Assembly: GCA_949358305.1 (NCBI GenBank)
Contig: CASHSZ010000115.1
Coordinates: 45,001 to 109,000, forward strand
Direction: 5' to 3'
Source: Strigamia acuminata
Lineage: Eukaryota > Arthropoda > Chilopoda > Geophilomorpha > Linotaeniidae
Length of the DNA: 64,000 nucleotides
The translations under genes and the position numbers were made by a program. The notes beneath the pieces were generated by a model. It was not told where the DNA came from and ran no database searches. It worked only from the letters and a program-made list of their open reading frames with translations. Positions 43,504-55,768 of the stretch are shown here, piece by piece. How positions within the stretch are numbered: position 1 is the first letter of the stretch; every line of letters starts with the position of its first letter.

Positions 43504-43508
43504 AACGG
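43504..43508. other. Copia target-site duplication, right copy
   Basis: AACGG immediately after the LTR end CCAACA; matches the left copy. Confidence 0.92.
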
Positions 43509-45430
43509 CCCGTGCGGGCCGTTGCGGGATCGTGACGGGATCGTCGACGGCCCGTTAACGGCCCGTGCGGGCCGTTGCGGGCCGTTGACGGGCCGTTGAC
43601 GGGCCGTTAACGGGCCGTTAACGGGCCGTTACGGCGTAAATCGAAAAAATCAACAACCGACAACACGTACGTGAAAACGCGTACAACATTCATAGACATT
43701 AATCTCGAATCCTGTTTTCGGTTTTGCCCCGTTAACGGGCCGTTAACGGGCCGTTAACGGGCCGTTAACGGCCCGTGCGGGCCGTTGCGGGATCGTGACG
43801 GGACCGTCGACGGCCCGTTAACGGCCCGTGCGGGCCGTTGCGGGATCGTGACGGGACCGTCAGCGGCCCGTTAACGGCCCGTGCGGGCCGTTGCGGGATC
43901 GTGACGGGATCGTCGACGGCCCGTTAACGGCCCGTGCGGGCCGTTGCGGGATCGTGACGGGACCGTCAGCGGCCCGTTAACGGCCCGTGCGGGCCGTTGC
44001 GGGATCGTGACGGGATCGTCGACGGCCCGTTAACGGCCCGTGCGGGCCGTTGCGGGCCGTTGACGGGCCGTTGACGGGCCGTTAACGGGCCGTTAACGGG
44101 CCGTTACGGCGTGAATCGAAAAAATCAACAACCGACAACACGTACATGAAAACGCGTACAACATTCATAGACATTAATCTCGAATCCTGTTTTTGGTTTT
44201 ACGCCGTTAACGGGCCGTTAACGGGCCGTTAACGGCCCGTTAACGGCCCGCGTGAGGTCGTACGGGCCGTCGGCGAGCCGAAGTCCGGGAACGAAGGCCG
44301 TGACGGGATCGTGACGGGACCGTCAGCGGCCCGTTAACGGCCCGTGCGGGCCGTTGCGGGATCGTGACGGGATCGTCGACGGCCCGTTAACGGCCCGTGC
44401 GGGCCGTTGCGGGCCGTTGACGGGCCGTTGACGGGCCGTTAACGGGCCGTTAACGGGCCGTTACGGCGTGAATCGAAAAAATCAACAACCGACAACACGT
44501 ACGTGAAAACGCGTACAACATTCATAGACATTAATCTCGAATCCTGTTTTCGGTTTTGCCCCGTTAACGGGCCGTTAACGGGCCGTTAACGGGCCGTTAA
44601 CGGCCCGTGCGGGCCGTTGCGGGATCGTGACGGGACCGTCGACGGCCCGTTAACGGCCCGTGCGGGCCGTTGCGGGATCGTGACGGGACCGTCAGCGGCC
44701 CGTTAACGGCCCGTGCGGGCCGTTGCGGGATCGTGACGGGATCGTCGACGGCCCGTTAACGGCCCGTGCGGGCCGTTGCGGGATCGTGACGGGACCGTCA
44801 GCGGCCCGTTAACGGCCCGTGCGGGCCGTTGCGGGATCGTGACGGGATCGTCGACGGCCCGTTAACGGCCCGTGCGGGCCGTTGCGGGCCGTTGACGGGC
44901 CGTTGACGGGCCGTTAACGGGCCGTTAACGGGCCGTTACGGCGTGAATCGAAAAAATCAACAACCGACAACACGTACATGAAAACGCGTACAACATTCAT
45001 AGACATTAATCTCGAATCCTGTTTTTGGTTTTACGCCGTTAACGGGCCGTTAACGGGCCGTTAACGGCCCGTTAACGGCCCGCATGAGGTCGTACGGGCC
45101 GTTACGGGATCGTGACGGGACCGTCGGCGGCCCGTTAACGGCCCGTGCGAGCCGTTACGGGATCGTGACGGGACCGTCGGCGGCCCGTTAACGGCCCGTG
45201 CGAGCCGTTACGGGATCGTGACGGGACCGTCGGCGGCCCGTTAACGGCCCGTGCGAGCCGTTACGGGATCGTGACGGGACCGTCGGCGGCCCGTTAACGG
45301 CCCGTGCGAGCCGTTACGGGATTGTGACGGGACCGTCGGCGGCCCGTTAACGGCCCGTGCGGGCCGTTTTCGACCCGTTGCGGCCGTTTTCGACCCGTTG
45401 CGGCCCGTTTTCGACCCGTTACGGTCCTTG
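43504..45430. repeat. GC-rich palindromic minisatellite (53-bp, 11-bp and 832-bp periods)
   Basis: Dense CCGTTAACGG palindromes in a 53-bp repeat (for example GGGATCGTGACGGGACCGTC then CCCGTTAACGGCCCGTGCGG), runs of the 11-mer GGGCCGTTAAC, and four AT islands. It is the continuation of the array to the left of the copia element. Confidence 0.93.
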
Positions 45431-45676
45431 GCCGTAACGGGCCGAAAACGGGAAAACTGAAAAAGTCGAGTGCGAGACCACGTGACCCGGAGTGTGGTTT
45501 TTGGGGACGAGGGCCGTCCTCCGACCGCGCCGTGACGCGCCCCGGGTCGGATCAAGAGGCGACCCGGTCGGAAACCGAACCTCGGGGTTCCTCGAGGCGT
45601 GGTTTTTTGGGGACGGGGGGAGGGGGGGATCGGGTCGCGTGCTCCAACCGCGCCGCAACGCGATGTGGGTCGGTCA

Positions 45677-46453
45677 CCAACTTTTGTCAATTTTTGACAA
45701 ATTTCCACGGAATTTCAGCAACATTTTACGAGACGTTTCTGCCCGACTAGACACGTTTCCGCAGGTTTTAGCAAAACAACGTTAAATTCTGTGGAAATTT
45801 ATCAAATGTTGACAAAATTCTGTGCAAGTTTTGTCAGATACTTACTTACTTACGATATAAACTCGAACGTCGTCCATCGACACTCTCAACATTCCACCGG
45901 ACATTTTCCGGAAGAGTTTGTCCCGATCGGGACCACGCCTCGACGAAGCCCGGGACCCGGTTTCCGACCGGGTCGTTTTTGGCCCAAGTCACGGCGCGTC
46001 GCGGCGCTTTCGGAGCACGCGACCCGATCCCCCCCTCCCCCCGTTCTCAAAAACCACGCCTCGATGAAGCCCGGGACCCGGTTTCCGACCGGGTCGTTTT
46101 TGGCCCAAGTCACGGCGCGTCGCGGCGCGTTCGGAGCACATGAACCGATCCCCCCTCCCTCCCGTCACAAAAACCACGTTTTAGCGAAACCCTTGACCGG
46201 TCACAAAACCCACCGAACACCGAAAAGCAACGAACAAAACGCGCTCGGTCGCACGAACTACTCGGCCAAAACAACATCCGCAAATTCCGCATCACAGTCG
46301 CGATCAACGAAACAACGTATAGGCCGCCGTAATGTTAAAAAGCGGGACCCTTTCGCCCCCGACAAAATCCGCACACATACCCCAAGGTTAAGCGCCGACT
46401 GGTCCCCGGCCGGCCGCGTCCGGGCGTCGCGTCCGCACGCCTGCTTTGCCTAT
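45677..46453. other. Junction region: AT-rich subunit, inverted 72-mer, 120-bp tandem pair; no gene that I can defend
   Basis: Contains an array-type AT-rich subunit (to about 45838), CTTACTTACTTAC, a 72-bp stretch inverted relative to 46519-46590, and two tandem copies of about 120 bp (45932-46172). Those copies are related to the module arms. A 235-codon open frame (45791-46498) runs through all of these repeats and is arginine/proline-rich, so I do not call it a gene. Confidence 0.6.
45932..46172. repeat. Tandem pair of about 120-bp module-arm subrepeats
   Basis: Copies start ACCACGCCTCGA at 45932 and 46053; a third start (ACCACGTTTTAG) at 46173 diverges. They share GGTTTCCGACCGGGTCGTTT and GGCGCGTCGCGGCGC with the module arms. 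Confidence 0.85.
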
Positions 46454-47067
46454 CCTTCGGAAGCGAGTGCACCCGCAAAATCCGCACTTTGGGAGTGACT
46501 ATTCTTCGGATTCCGGCAGGGCCAAACTCTTCCGGAAAATGTCCGGGGGAATGCTGAGAGTGCCGATAGACGACATTCGATTTTATGTCGTGGGTTTTTG
46601 TGCGGTTTGCGCCGTGTTTATTATTCGTACGAGATTTGGTATTTTCGCAGGGTTGTTGTCGCGCGAGATTCATCGAGGTAAAGCGAGTTCATCAACGACC
46701 TCGCCGATGAATGTTGCTAAAAATCTGTGCAAGTGTTGTCAAATATTGCCGTGATTCGATGGAATTTTTGTCAGACATTGGGAAATTTTTTTTGACTTGT
46801 CCAACGCGCCAGTAAATCGAGCGTCCACACGCGCCCACATGCGTGAACAGTGCACTCGCCCTCCCGCCCCGTCGGCGTAGGCGCCGGCCGTCCCCCCTCT
46901 CTCTCTCTCTCTCTCTTCCGCCCGTCACCGAATTTTGTCAATATCTGATAAATTTCCACAGAATTGCAGCGACATTGTACGGGATATTTCTGCCCGATTT
47001 GACGGACTTATGTAAAACATTGCTGAAATTCCGTGGAAATTTATAAAATATTGACAAAGGTTGGTGA

Positions 47068-48065
47068 CCGACCCACGGCGCGTTGCGGCGCGGTCGGAGC
47101 ACGCGACCCGATCCCCCCCTCCCCCCGTCCCCAAAAAACCACGCCTCGAGGAACCCCGAAGTTCGGTTTCCGACCGGGTCGCCTCTTGATCCGACCCGGG
47201 GCGCGTCACGGCGCGGTCGGAGGACGGCCCTCGCCCCCAAAAACCACACTCCGGGTCACGTGGTCTCGCACCCGACTCTCTCAGTTTTCCCGTTACGGGA
47301 TCATGACGGGCCGTTACGGGATCGTGACGGGACCGTCGGCGGCCCGTTAACGGCCCGTGCGGGCCGTTACGGGATCGTGACGGAACCGTTGGCGGCCCGT
47401 TAACGGCCCGTACGACCCCATGCGGGCCGTTGACGGGCCGTTAACGGGCCGTTAACGGGCCGTTAACGGGCCGTGACGGTGTAAATCGAAAAAATCAACA
47501 ACCGACAACACGTACATGAAAACGCGTACAACATTCATAGACATTAATCTCGAATCCTGTTTTTGGTTTTACGCCGTTAACGGGTCGTTAACGGCCCGTT
47601 AACGGCCCGCATGAGGTCGTACGGGCCGTCGGCGAGCCGAAGTCCGGGAACGAAGGCCGTTACGGGATCGTGACGGTCCCGTCGGCGGCCCGTTAACGGC
47701 CCGTGCGGGCCGTTACGGGATCGTGACGGGACCGTCGGCGGCCCGTTAACGGCCCGTGCGGGTCGTTTTCGACCCGTTGCGGCCGTTTTCGACCCGTTGC
47801 GGCCCGTTTTCGACCCGTTACGGTCCTTGGCCGTAACGGGCCGAAAACGGGAAAACTGAAAAAGTCGAGTGCGAGACCACGTGACCCGGAGTGTGGTTTT
47901 TGGGGACGAGGGCCGTCCTCCGGCCGCGCCGCGGCGCGTCGTGGGTCGGGCGAGAAACGGCCCGGTCGGAAACCGAACCTCGGGGTTCCTCAAGGTGTGG
48001 TTTTTGGGACTGGGGGAGGGGAAAGAGACGTCCTCCGGCCGCGCCGCGACGCGCCGTGGGTCGGA
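47068..48065. mobile_element. Foldback-like GC-rich module 5 (duplicate of module 1)
   Basis: Inverted arms at 47068-47299 and 47831-48065; AT island at 47481. Confidence 0.6.
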
Positions 48066-50045
48066 CAAGAGAGAGAAAGACAACCTGGTCGGGGGGAGGG
48101 AAGTGGGCCGTTCTCCGACCACGTTGCAACGCGTCGCGAGTCCACATTACTACGTGTATCTCAACAACCGTTCAACTTAAAGACTCATACTTTGTTTAAA
48201 AAAAAAAGCCAACAGCCAGTTTAATTAAGGTGTCTACTTTGCCACGAGAAGAAGCGGTATGACACGATCGCACTCGCTCGTCGGATTCCGCGAAACTCAT
48301 CAACCCGGGGATTGCGCGCGGCAGCGCATAAAAAAACTCTTGACCCGAAAATAACGTGGGGTTGTATGAAAACCTGGATTTGGTATTTCGTAAACACACG
48401 CGCCGACGCATGGGGAATGTGGGAGTCCCTCCCCTGTGTTCCGAACGAGTCAATTTCGTCCCGAAAATATCCCGAAATTGCCGATATATGCATTTCGAGC
48501 CAGAAATATTGATCTTTATTTAAATGTTGATTGTTTAGCATTTTTTTTTACATTTCACCAATTTTCCTTATGTCCTGCCTTCCTCGCTCATTTAACACCA
48601 AAATGGCCTGCATTGAGGATTATTCCCATAATCCTTTTCGCACGTATGGAGCGCAAACAGTCGCAATAAATGAATTCAGCGGAATTCGACCTTGAGTTTG
48701 CGACGCCATCTTGAATACGAGTAAAGCACAGAATGGTGTCAATCATTCGAATTGATTAAAAATACAGACAAATCGATTAAAAACCAGCAAAAAACTAAAT
48801 CGACAAAATCATTTAAAAATCAACAGATATCCATTTTGTTTGTTTTTGAACAAATTAAGAACTTTGAAAACACACCACAATTTTAAAAAGTAAACACTGG
48901 GGTCAAATAGGCGCCGAGACTCGTTTAAACGGGTGTGTGATGTGTGTCGCGGAGGCGGTGTGCGCGTTCGTGCGCAATATCGCGTGTAATGCGCACGTCT
49001 GAGTGAGCACGAGAAAAATGGTGCACGCTGGCGGTTTACCGATGTGTCGAAGTCGGCGTACGAGCGCGACTCGCGTCGTACGTCTCAGAAAACATAAATA
49101 CGGTGGTTTGGTGTTTATATCTAACGCACCAAACATGAACCAACTAGCAAATATACAAAACTAACAGTTATTTTAATAAAACAAGGTAACTTACATAGTT
49201 GAAACCAAAAAGGAATTTAAAGGTGACAAAAGACATTGCCGTCGCCATGTGCGCGCTCGCTTATGTCAAACTGGGAAAATTAATAAACGTCCCGGCAGCA
49301 CGATAGGCTTTTTAAACGCACATTTCATTTTCACGTGAACAAAACATGACGTTTAGTACTGCTCCAACATCTCCCCAACAACACCGACCGTTCCCTTTCT
49401 GACCGACAGCACCCCGTTGAAATCCGGGCTGATTCCCGCCTTGGAGATGACCACCGAAGGCGAGAACCAAGACGCGGTCGTGGCAAAGGATATGCCCGAA
49501 ACCCCGACCTTCTTTGTAGACAAGGAGTTGGACGCCGATGAGCGTTGGACGCGGGCACCGTCCACGCACGCCCGTGCACGCGCGATGTACTTTTTGCAAT
49601 ATCTGACAAAACTTGCCCGACGCTTAAGAAAGAACCGCGCATGAATCGAGCAAAATTCCCACATAATTTGTATAAAAAGCGGTCCAACTCATAAATTGAA
49701 GCTCTCGTGCAGCGCAGTGAATTCAAACAATGGCGACAGAGAAATTAAAAACAAGTCTAATTTATTCGACATAGGAACACTGGTGTACAATAGAAAATGC
49801 GTGTGTGGTGCAACAATTGAAATTGCACGCGCTCAAAACAATTAGCAAAATAAAATCATACAAAACATCGAGACTGACGAGAGAGACGAGAGTCCACGCG
49901 ATATACTCGCGTGGGCGCGTGTTGAACGTGCGCACGACGCGCAAGAACCGCACAAACTGAGTCGAGGAACCACTAAAATTAAACACATGTCCGATGCAAA
50001 AACAATTATCAATAAATACATCATTATCGTTGCTGTTTGCAAGGA
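48066..50045. other. Second copy of the 2-kb low-copy island; no gene that I can defend
   Basis: Appears identical to 22376-24355, so comparing the two gives no information on coding constraint. Confidence 0.5.
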
Positions 50046-50403
50046 AATTGCCAAAAGTCGGTGACTGGCGGCGGGGCGAGTCCCGGGCGGAGGGGCGAGC
50101 ATTGGCGGCCGAGAGGGAGAGAGAGGACGGCCGGGGCTCCCGCCGACGGTCGTAGGGGCGAGCCTTGGCGGGTTGGACGTGCGCATCGTCCACGCACGTG
50201 GGCGCGTGATTTACTGGCGCGTTGGACGAATTTTAAATTTTTTGTTTCCTATTTCTGACAAAATTTGCACCGACTTTTGGCAATTTGTGACAAATTTTCA
50301 CAGAATTTCGGCAACATTTTACGACACATTTCTGCCCGGTTGGACACATTTCCACAGGTTTTTTGTAAAACGTTGCTAAAATTCCGTTGAATTTCATCAA
50401 AAA
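50046..50403 (+). repeat. Left-edge partial unit, second array
   Basis: Duplicate of 24356-24713. Confidence 0.75.
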
Positions 50404-53102
50404 TTGTGTCAAAAGTCGGTGACGGGCGGAGGGGCGAGCTCCGGGCGCCCGAGAGAGAGAGAGAAAGAGAGAGAGAGGGGACGGCCGGGGCTCCCGCCAA
50501 CGGGCGGAGGGGCGAGCCTTGGCGGGTTGGGCGTGCACTATCTAGGCATGTGGGCGCTCGATTTACCGGCACGTTGGACAAGTTTTGAAAATTTTTTTTT
50601 CCTAATTTTTGACAAAATTAGCACCGAATTTTGCCAATATTTGATAAATTTCCACGGAATTTTATCAATGTTTTACAAAAAACCCCTGGAAATGTGTCCA
50701 ATCGAGCAGAAATGTCTCGTAAAATATCGCTGAAATTTGTCTAAAATTGACAAAAAATCGGTGCAAGTTTTGCTAGATATTTGCCCGGATCAAACTGTGC
50801 CCGAAACCGCCCGATCTGACAGTGTGCACGCGGGCTGGACGTGCCCACTGTCCCCGCATGTGCACTCGCCGGCGCGTTGGACGAGTTTAAGAAGATTTTA
50901 TCAGTTTCTGACAAAACTTGCATCGATTTTTTGTCAATTTTTGATAAATTTCCCCAGAATTTTAGCAATAAAACCTTTGAAAATGTATCCAAAAGAGCAG
51001 AAATGTCCTGTAAAATATTGCTGAAAATCTGTTGAAATTCATCAAATATTGACAAAAATCTGTGACGAGCGGAGGGGCGATCCTTTGGCGGCCGAAAGAG
51101 AGAGGGGGGACGGTCGGGGCTCCCGCCGACGGGCGGAGGGGCGAGCCTTGGCGGCCGAGAGAGAGAGAGAGAGAGGACGGCCGGGGCTCCCGCCGGCGCA
51201 CTGTCCACGCATGGGCGCGCTCGATTTACTGGCGCGTTGGACGAATTTTAAATTTTTTGTTTCCTATTTCTGACAAAATTTGCACAGACTTTTGTCAATT
51301 TTTGACAAATTTTCACGGAATTTCAGCAATGGGACGGACTTATGTAAAACATCGCTTAAAATCTGGAAATCTGTCAAATCTTCTTTAAATTTATGCAAGA
51401 TATTGGGAAATTTTGGTTTAACTCGTCCAACGGGCCGGTAAATCGAGCGCCCACACGCGCCCACATGCACGTCCAACCCGCATGGGCACTGTCACATCGG
51501 ACGTTTGTTGCGTGCAAAACTTGCACCGACTTTTGGCCATTTTTGGTTAAACTTCCGCACAATTTCTGCCCGATTGGACACTGAGGTTCGGTTTCCGACC
51601 GGGTCGTTTCTTGTCCGACCCGCGGCGCGTCGCCGCGCGGCCGGAGGACGGCCCTCGTCCCCAAAAACCACACTCCGAGTCACGGGTCGCACGGCCAACA
51701 GGCCGTGACGGGCCGTAGCGGGTCGAAAACGGGCCGTTAACGGCCCGTTGACGGCCCGTTAGCGGCCCGCATGAGGTCGCACGGGCCGTCGGCGAGCCGA
51801 AGTCCGGGAACGAAGGCCGTTACGGGACCGTGACGGGACCGTCGGCGGCCCGTTAACGGCCCGTGCGAGCCGTTACGGGATCGTGACGGGACCGTCGGCG
51901 GCCCGTTAACGGCCCGTGCGAGCCGTTACGGAATCGTGACGGGACCGTCGGCGGCCCGTTAACGGCCCGTGCGGGCCGTTACGGGATCGTGACGGGACCG
52001 TCGGCGGCCCGTTAACGGCCCGTGCGACCCCATGCGGGCCGTTGACGGGCCGTTAACGGGCCGTTAACGGGCCGTTAACGGGCCGTGACGGTGTAAATCG
52101 AAAAAATCAACAACCGACAACACGTACATGAAAACGCGTACAACATTCATAGACATTAATCTCGAATCCTGTTTTTGGTTTTACGCCGTTAACGGGCCGT
52201 TAACGGCCCGTTAACGGCCCGTTAACGGCCCGCATGAGGTCGTACGGGCCGTTACGGGGTCGTGACGGGACCGTCGGCGGCCCGTTAACGGCCCGTGCGG
52301 GCCGTTACGGGATAGTTACGGAACCGTCGGCGGCCCGTTAACGGCCCGTGCGAGCCGTTACGGGATCGTGACGGGACCGTCGGCGGCCCGTTAACGGCCC
52401 GTGCGAGCCGTTACGGGATTGTGACGGGACCGTCGGCGGCCCGTTAACGGCCCGTGCGGGCCGTTTTCGACCCGTTGCGGCCGTTTTCGACCCGTTGCGG
52501 CCGTTTTCGACCCGTTGCGGCCCGTTTTCGACCCGTTACGGTCCTTGGCCGTAACGGGCCGAAAACGGGAAAACTGAAAAAGTCGAGTGCGAGACCACGT
52601 GACCCGGAGTGTGGTTTTTGGGGACGAGGGCCGTCCTCCGACCGCGCCGTGACGCGCCGCGGGTCGGTCACCAACTTTTGTCAATTTTTGACAGATTTTC
52701 ACGGAATTTCAGCGACATTTTACGAGACGTTTCTGCCCGATGGGACGGACTTCTGTAAAACATTGCTTAAAATCCATGGAAATTTATCACATATTGACAA
52801 AATTCGGTGCAAGTTTTGTCAGAAATTAGGAAAAAACTTTTTTCAAAACTCGTCCAACGCGCCGGTAAATTGAGCGCCCACGTGCGTCGACAGTGGGCGC
52901 TTCAAAACCGCGTGGACACTGTCAGATCTCGGCACAGTTTGATGCGCCCAAATCTAGCAATACTTGCACCGACTTTTGGCAATTTGTGACAAATTTTCAC
53001 AGAATTTCGGCAACATTTTACGACACATTTCTGCCCGGTTGGACACATTTCCACAGGTTTTTTGTAAAACGTTGCTAAAATTCCGTTGAATTTCATCAAA
53101 AA
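50404..53102 (+). repeat. Higher-order unit L3 (2699 bp)
   Basis: Duplicate of L1; contains module 6. Confidence 0.92.
51583..52668. mobile_element. Foldback-like GC-rich module 6
   Basis: Copy of module 2; AT island at 52093; carries the G to C difference at 51634. Confidence 0.6.
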
Positions 53103-55768
53103 TTGTGTCAAAAGTCGGTGACGGGCGGAGGGGCGAGCTCCGGGCGCCCGAGAGAGAGAGAGAAAGAGAGAGAGAGGGGACGGCCGGGGCTCCCGCCAAC
53201 GGGCGGAGGGGCGAGCCTTGGCGGGTTGGGCGTGCACTATCTAGGCATGTGGGCGCTCGATTTACCGGCACGTTGGACAAGTTTTGAAAATTTTTTTTTC
53301 CTAATTTTTGACAAAATTAGCACCGAATTTTGCCAATATTTGATAAATTTCCACGGAATTTTATCAATGTTTTACAAAAAACCCCTGGAAATGTGTCCAA
53401 TCGAGCAGAAATGTCTCGTAAAATATCGCTGAAATTTGTCTAAAATTGACAAAAAATCGGTGCAAGTTTTGCTAGATATTTGCCCGGATCAAACTGTGCC
53501 CGAAACCGCCCGATCTGACAGTGTGCACGCGGGCTGGACGTGCCCACTGTCCCCGCATGTGCACTCGCCGGCGCGTTGGACGAGTTTAAGAAGATTTTAT
53601 CAGTTTCTGACAAAACTTGCATCGATTTTTTGTCAATTTTTGATAAATTTCCCCAGAATTTTAGCAATAAAACCTTTGAAAATGTATCCAAAAGAGCAGA
53701 AATGTCCTGTAAAATATTGCTGAAAATCTGTTGAAATTCATCAAATATTGACAAAAATCTGTGACGAGCGGAGGGGCGATCCTTTGGCGGCCGAAAGAGA
53801 GAGGGGGGACGGTCGGGGCTCCCGCCGACGGGCGGAGGGGCGAGCCTTGGCGGCCGAGAGAGAGAGAGAGAGAGGACGGCCGGGGCTCCCGCCGGCGCAC
53901 TGTCCACGCATGGGCGCGCTCGATTTACTGGCGCGTTGGACGAATTTTAAATTTTTTGTTTCCTATTTCTGACAAAATTTGCACAGACTTTTGTCAATTT
54001 TTGACAAATTTTCACGGAATTTCAGCAATGGGACGGACTTATGTAAAACATCGCTTAAAATCTGGAAATCTGTCAAATCTTCTTTAAATTTATGCAAGAT
54101 ATTGGGAAATTTTGGTTTAACTCGTCCAACGGGCCGGTAAATCGAGCGCCCACACGCGCCCACATGCACGTCCAACCCGCATGGGCACTGTCACATCGGA
54201 CGTTTGTTGCGTGCAAAACTTGCACCGACTTTTGGCCATTTTTGGTTAAACTTCCGCACAATTTCTGCCCGATTGGACACTGAGGTTCGGTTTCCGACCG
54301 GGTCGTTTCTTGTCCGACCCGCGGCGCGTCGCGGCGCGGCCGGAGGACGGCCCTCGTCCCCAAAAACCACACTCCGAGTCACGGGTCGCACGGCCAACAG
54401 GCCGTGACGGGCCGTAGCGGGTCGAAAACGGGCCGTTAACGGCCCGTTGACGGCCCGTTAGCGGCCCGCATGAGGTCGCACGGGCCGTCGGCGAGCCGAA
54501 GTCCGGGAACGAAGGCCGTTACGGGACCGTGACGGGACCGTCGGCGGCCCGTTAACGGCCCGTGCGAGCCGTTACGGGATCGTGACGGGACCGTCGGCGG
54601 CCCGTTAACGGCCCGTGCGAGCCGTTACGGAATCGTGACGGGACCGTCGGCGGCCCGTTAACGGCCCGTGCGGGCCGTTACGGGATCGTGACGGGACCGT
54701 CGGCGGCCCGTTAACGGCCCGTGCGACCCCATGCGGGCCGTTAACGGGCCGTGACGGTGTAAATCGAAAAAATCAACAACCGACAACACGTACATGAAAA
54801 CGCGTACAACATTCATAGACATTAATCTCGAATCCTGTTTTTGGTTTTACGCCGTTAACGGGCCGTTAACGGCCCGTTAACGGCCCGTTAACGGCCCGCA
54901 TGAGGTCGTACGGGCCGTTACGGGGTCGTGACGGGACCGTCGGCGGCCCGTTAACGGCCCGTGCGGGCCGTTACGGGATAGTTACGGAACCGTCGGCGGC
55001 CCGTTAACGGCCCGTGCGAGCCGTTACGGGATCGTGACGGGACCGTCGGCGGCCCGTTAACGGCCCGTGCGAGCCGTTACGGGATTGTGACGGGACCGTC
55101 GGCGGCCCGTTAACGGCCCGTGCGGGCCGTTTTCGACCCGTTGCGGCCGTTTTCGACCCGTTGCGGCCGTTTTCGACCCGTTGCGGCCCGTTTTCGACCC
55201 GTTACGGTCCTTGGCCGTAACGGGCCGAAAACGGGAAAACTGAAAAAGTCGAGTGCGAGACCACGTGACCCGGAGTGTGGTTTTTGGGGACGAGGGCCGT
55301 CCTCCGACCGCGCCGTGACGCGCCGCGGGTCGGTCACCAACTTTTGTCAATTTTTGACAGATTTTCACGGAATTTCAGCGACATTTTACGAGACGTTTCT
55401 GCCCGATGGGACGGACTTCTGTAAAACATTGCTTAAAATCCATGGAAATTTATCACATATTGACAAAATTCGGTGCAAGTTTTGTCAGAAATTAGGAAAA
55501 AACTTTTTTCAAAACTCGTCCAACGCGCCGGTAAATTGAGCGCCCACGTGCGTCGACAGTGGGCGCTTCAAAACCGCGTGGACACTGTCAGATCTCGGCA
55601 CAGTTTGATGCGCCCAAATCTAGCAATACTTGCACCGACTTTTGGCAATTTGTGACAAATTTTCACAGAATTTCGGCAACATTTTACGACACATTTCTGC
55701 CCGGTTGGACACATTTCCACAGGTTTTTTGTAAAACGTTGCTAAAATTCCGTTGAATTTCATCAAAAA
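53103..55768 (+). repeat. Higher-order unit L4 (2666 bp)
   Basis: Like L3 but 33 bp shorter. The loss is three 11-bp GGGCCGTTAAC-type repeats near 54740. Confidence 0.92.
54282..55334. mobile_element. Foldback-like GC-rich module 7
   Basis: Copy of module 2 with the 33-bp contraction; AT island at 54759. Confidence 0.6.

Larger units (their letters stand above)
35469..45676. mobile_element. Foldback-like GC-rich module 4, expanded and interrupted by a copia element
   Basis: Left arm at about 35469-35580, right arm at about 45431-45676 (two subrepeats). The interior carries six AT islands, starting at 35979, 36454, 43636, 44111, 44468 and 44943. Their spacing alternates 475 and 357 bp once the copia insertion and its 5-bp duplication are removed, giving an 832-bp repeat. 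Variants GGGATCGTCGACGG and GGGACCGTCAGCGG mark this expansion. Confidence 0.6.
46454..53590. repeat. Segmental duplication, copy 2 (partner 20764-27900)
   Basis: Constant 25,690-bp offset from copy 1, nearly identical. Here the left flank is GC-rich sequence ending TGCTTTGCCTAT, which suggests the repeat originally extended further left and that copy 1 was truncated where it meets the satellite. Confidence 0.9.

Noticed and set aside
45791-46498. 235-codon plus-strand frame
   Set aside because: It spans an array subunit, two tandem module-arm repeats and an inverted 72-mer, so its length comes from GC-rich repeats lacking stops.
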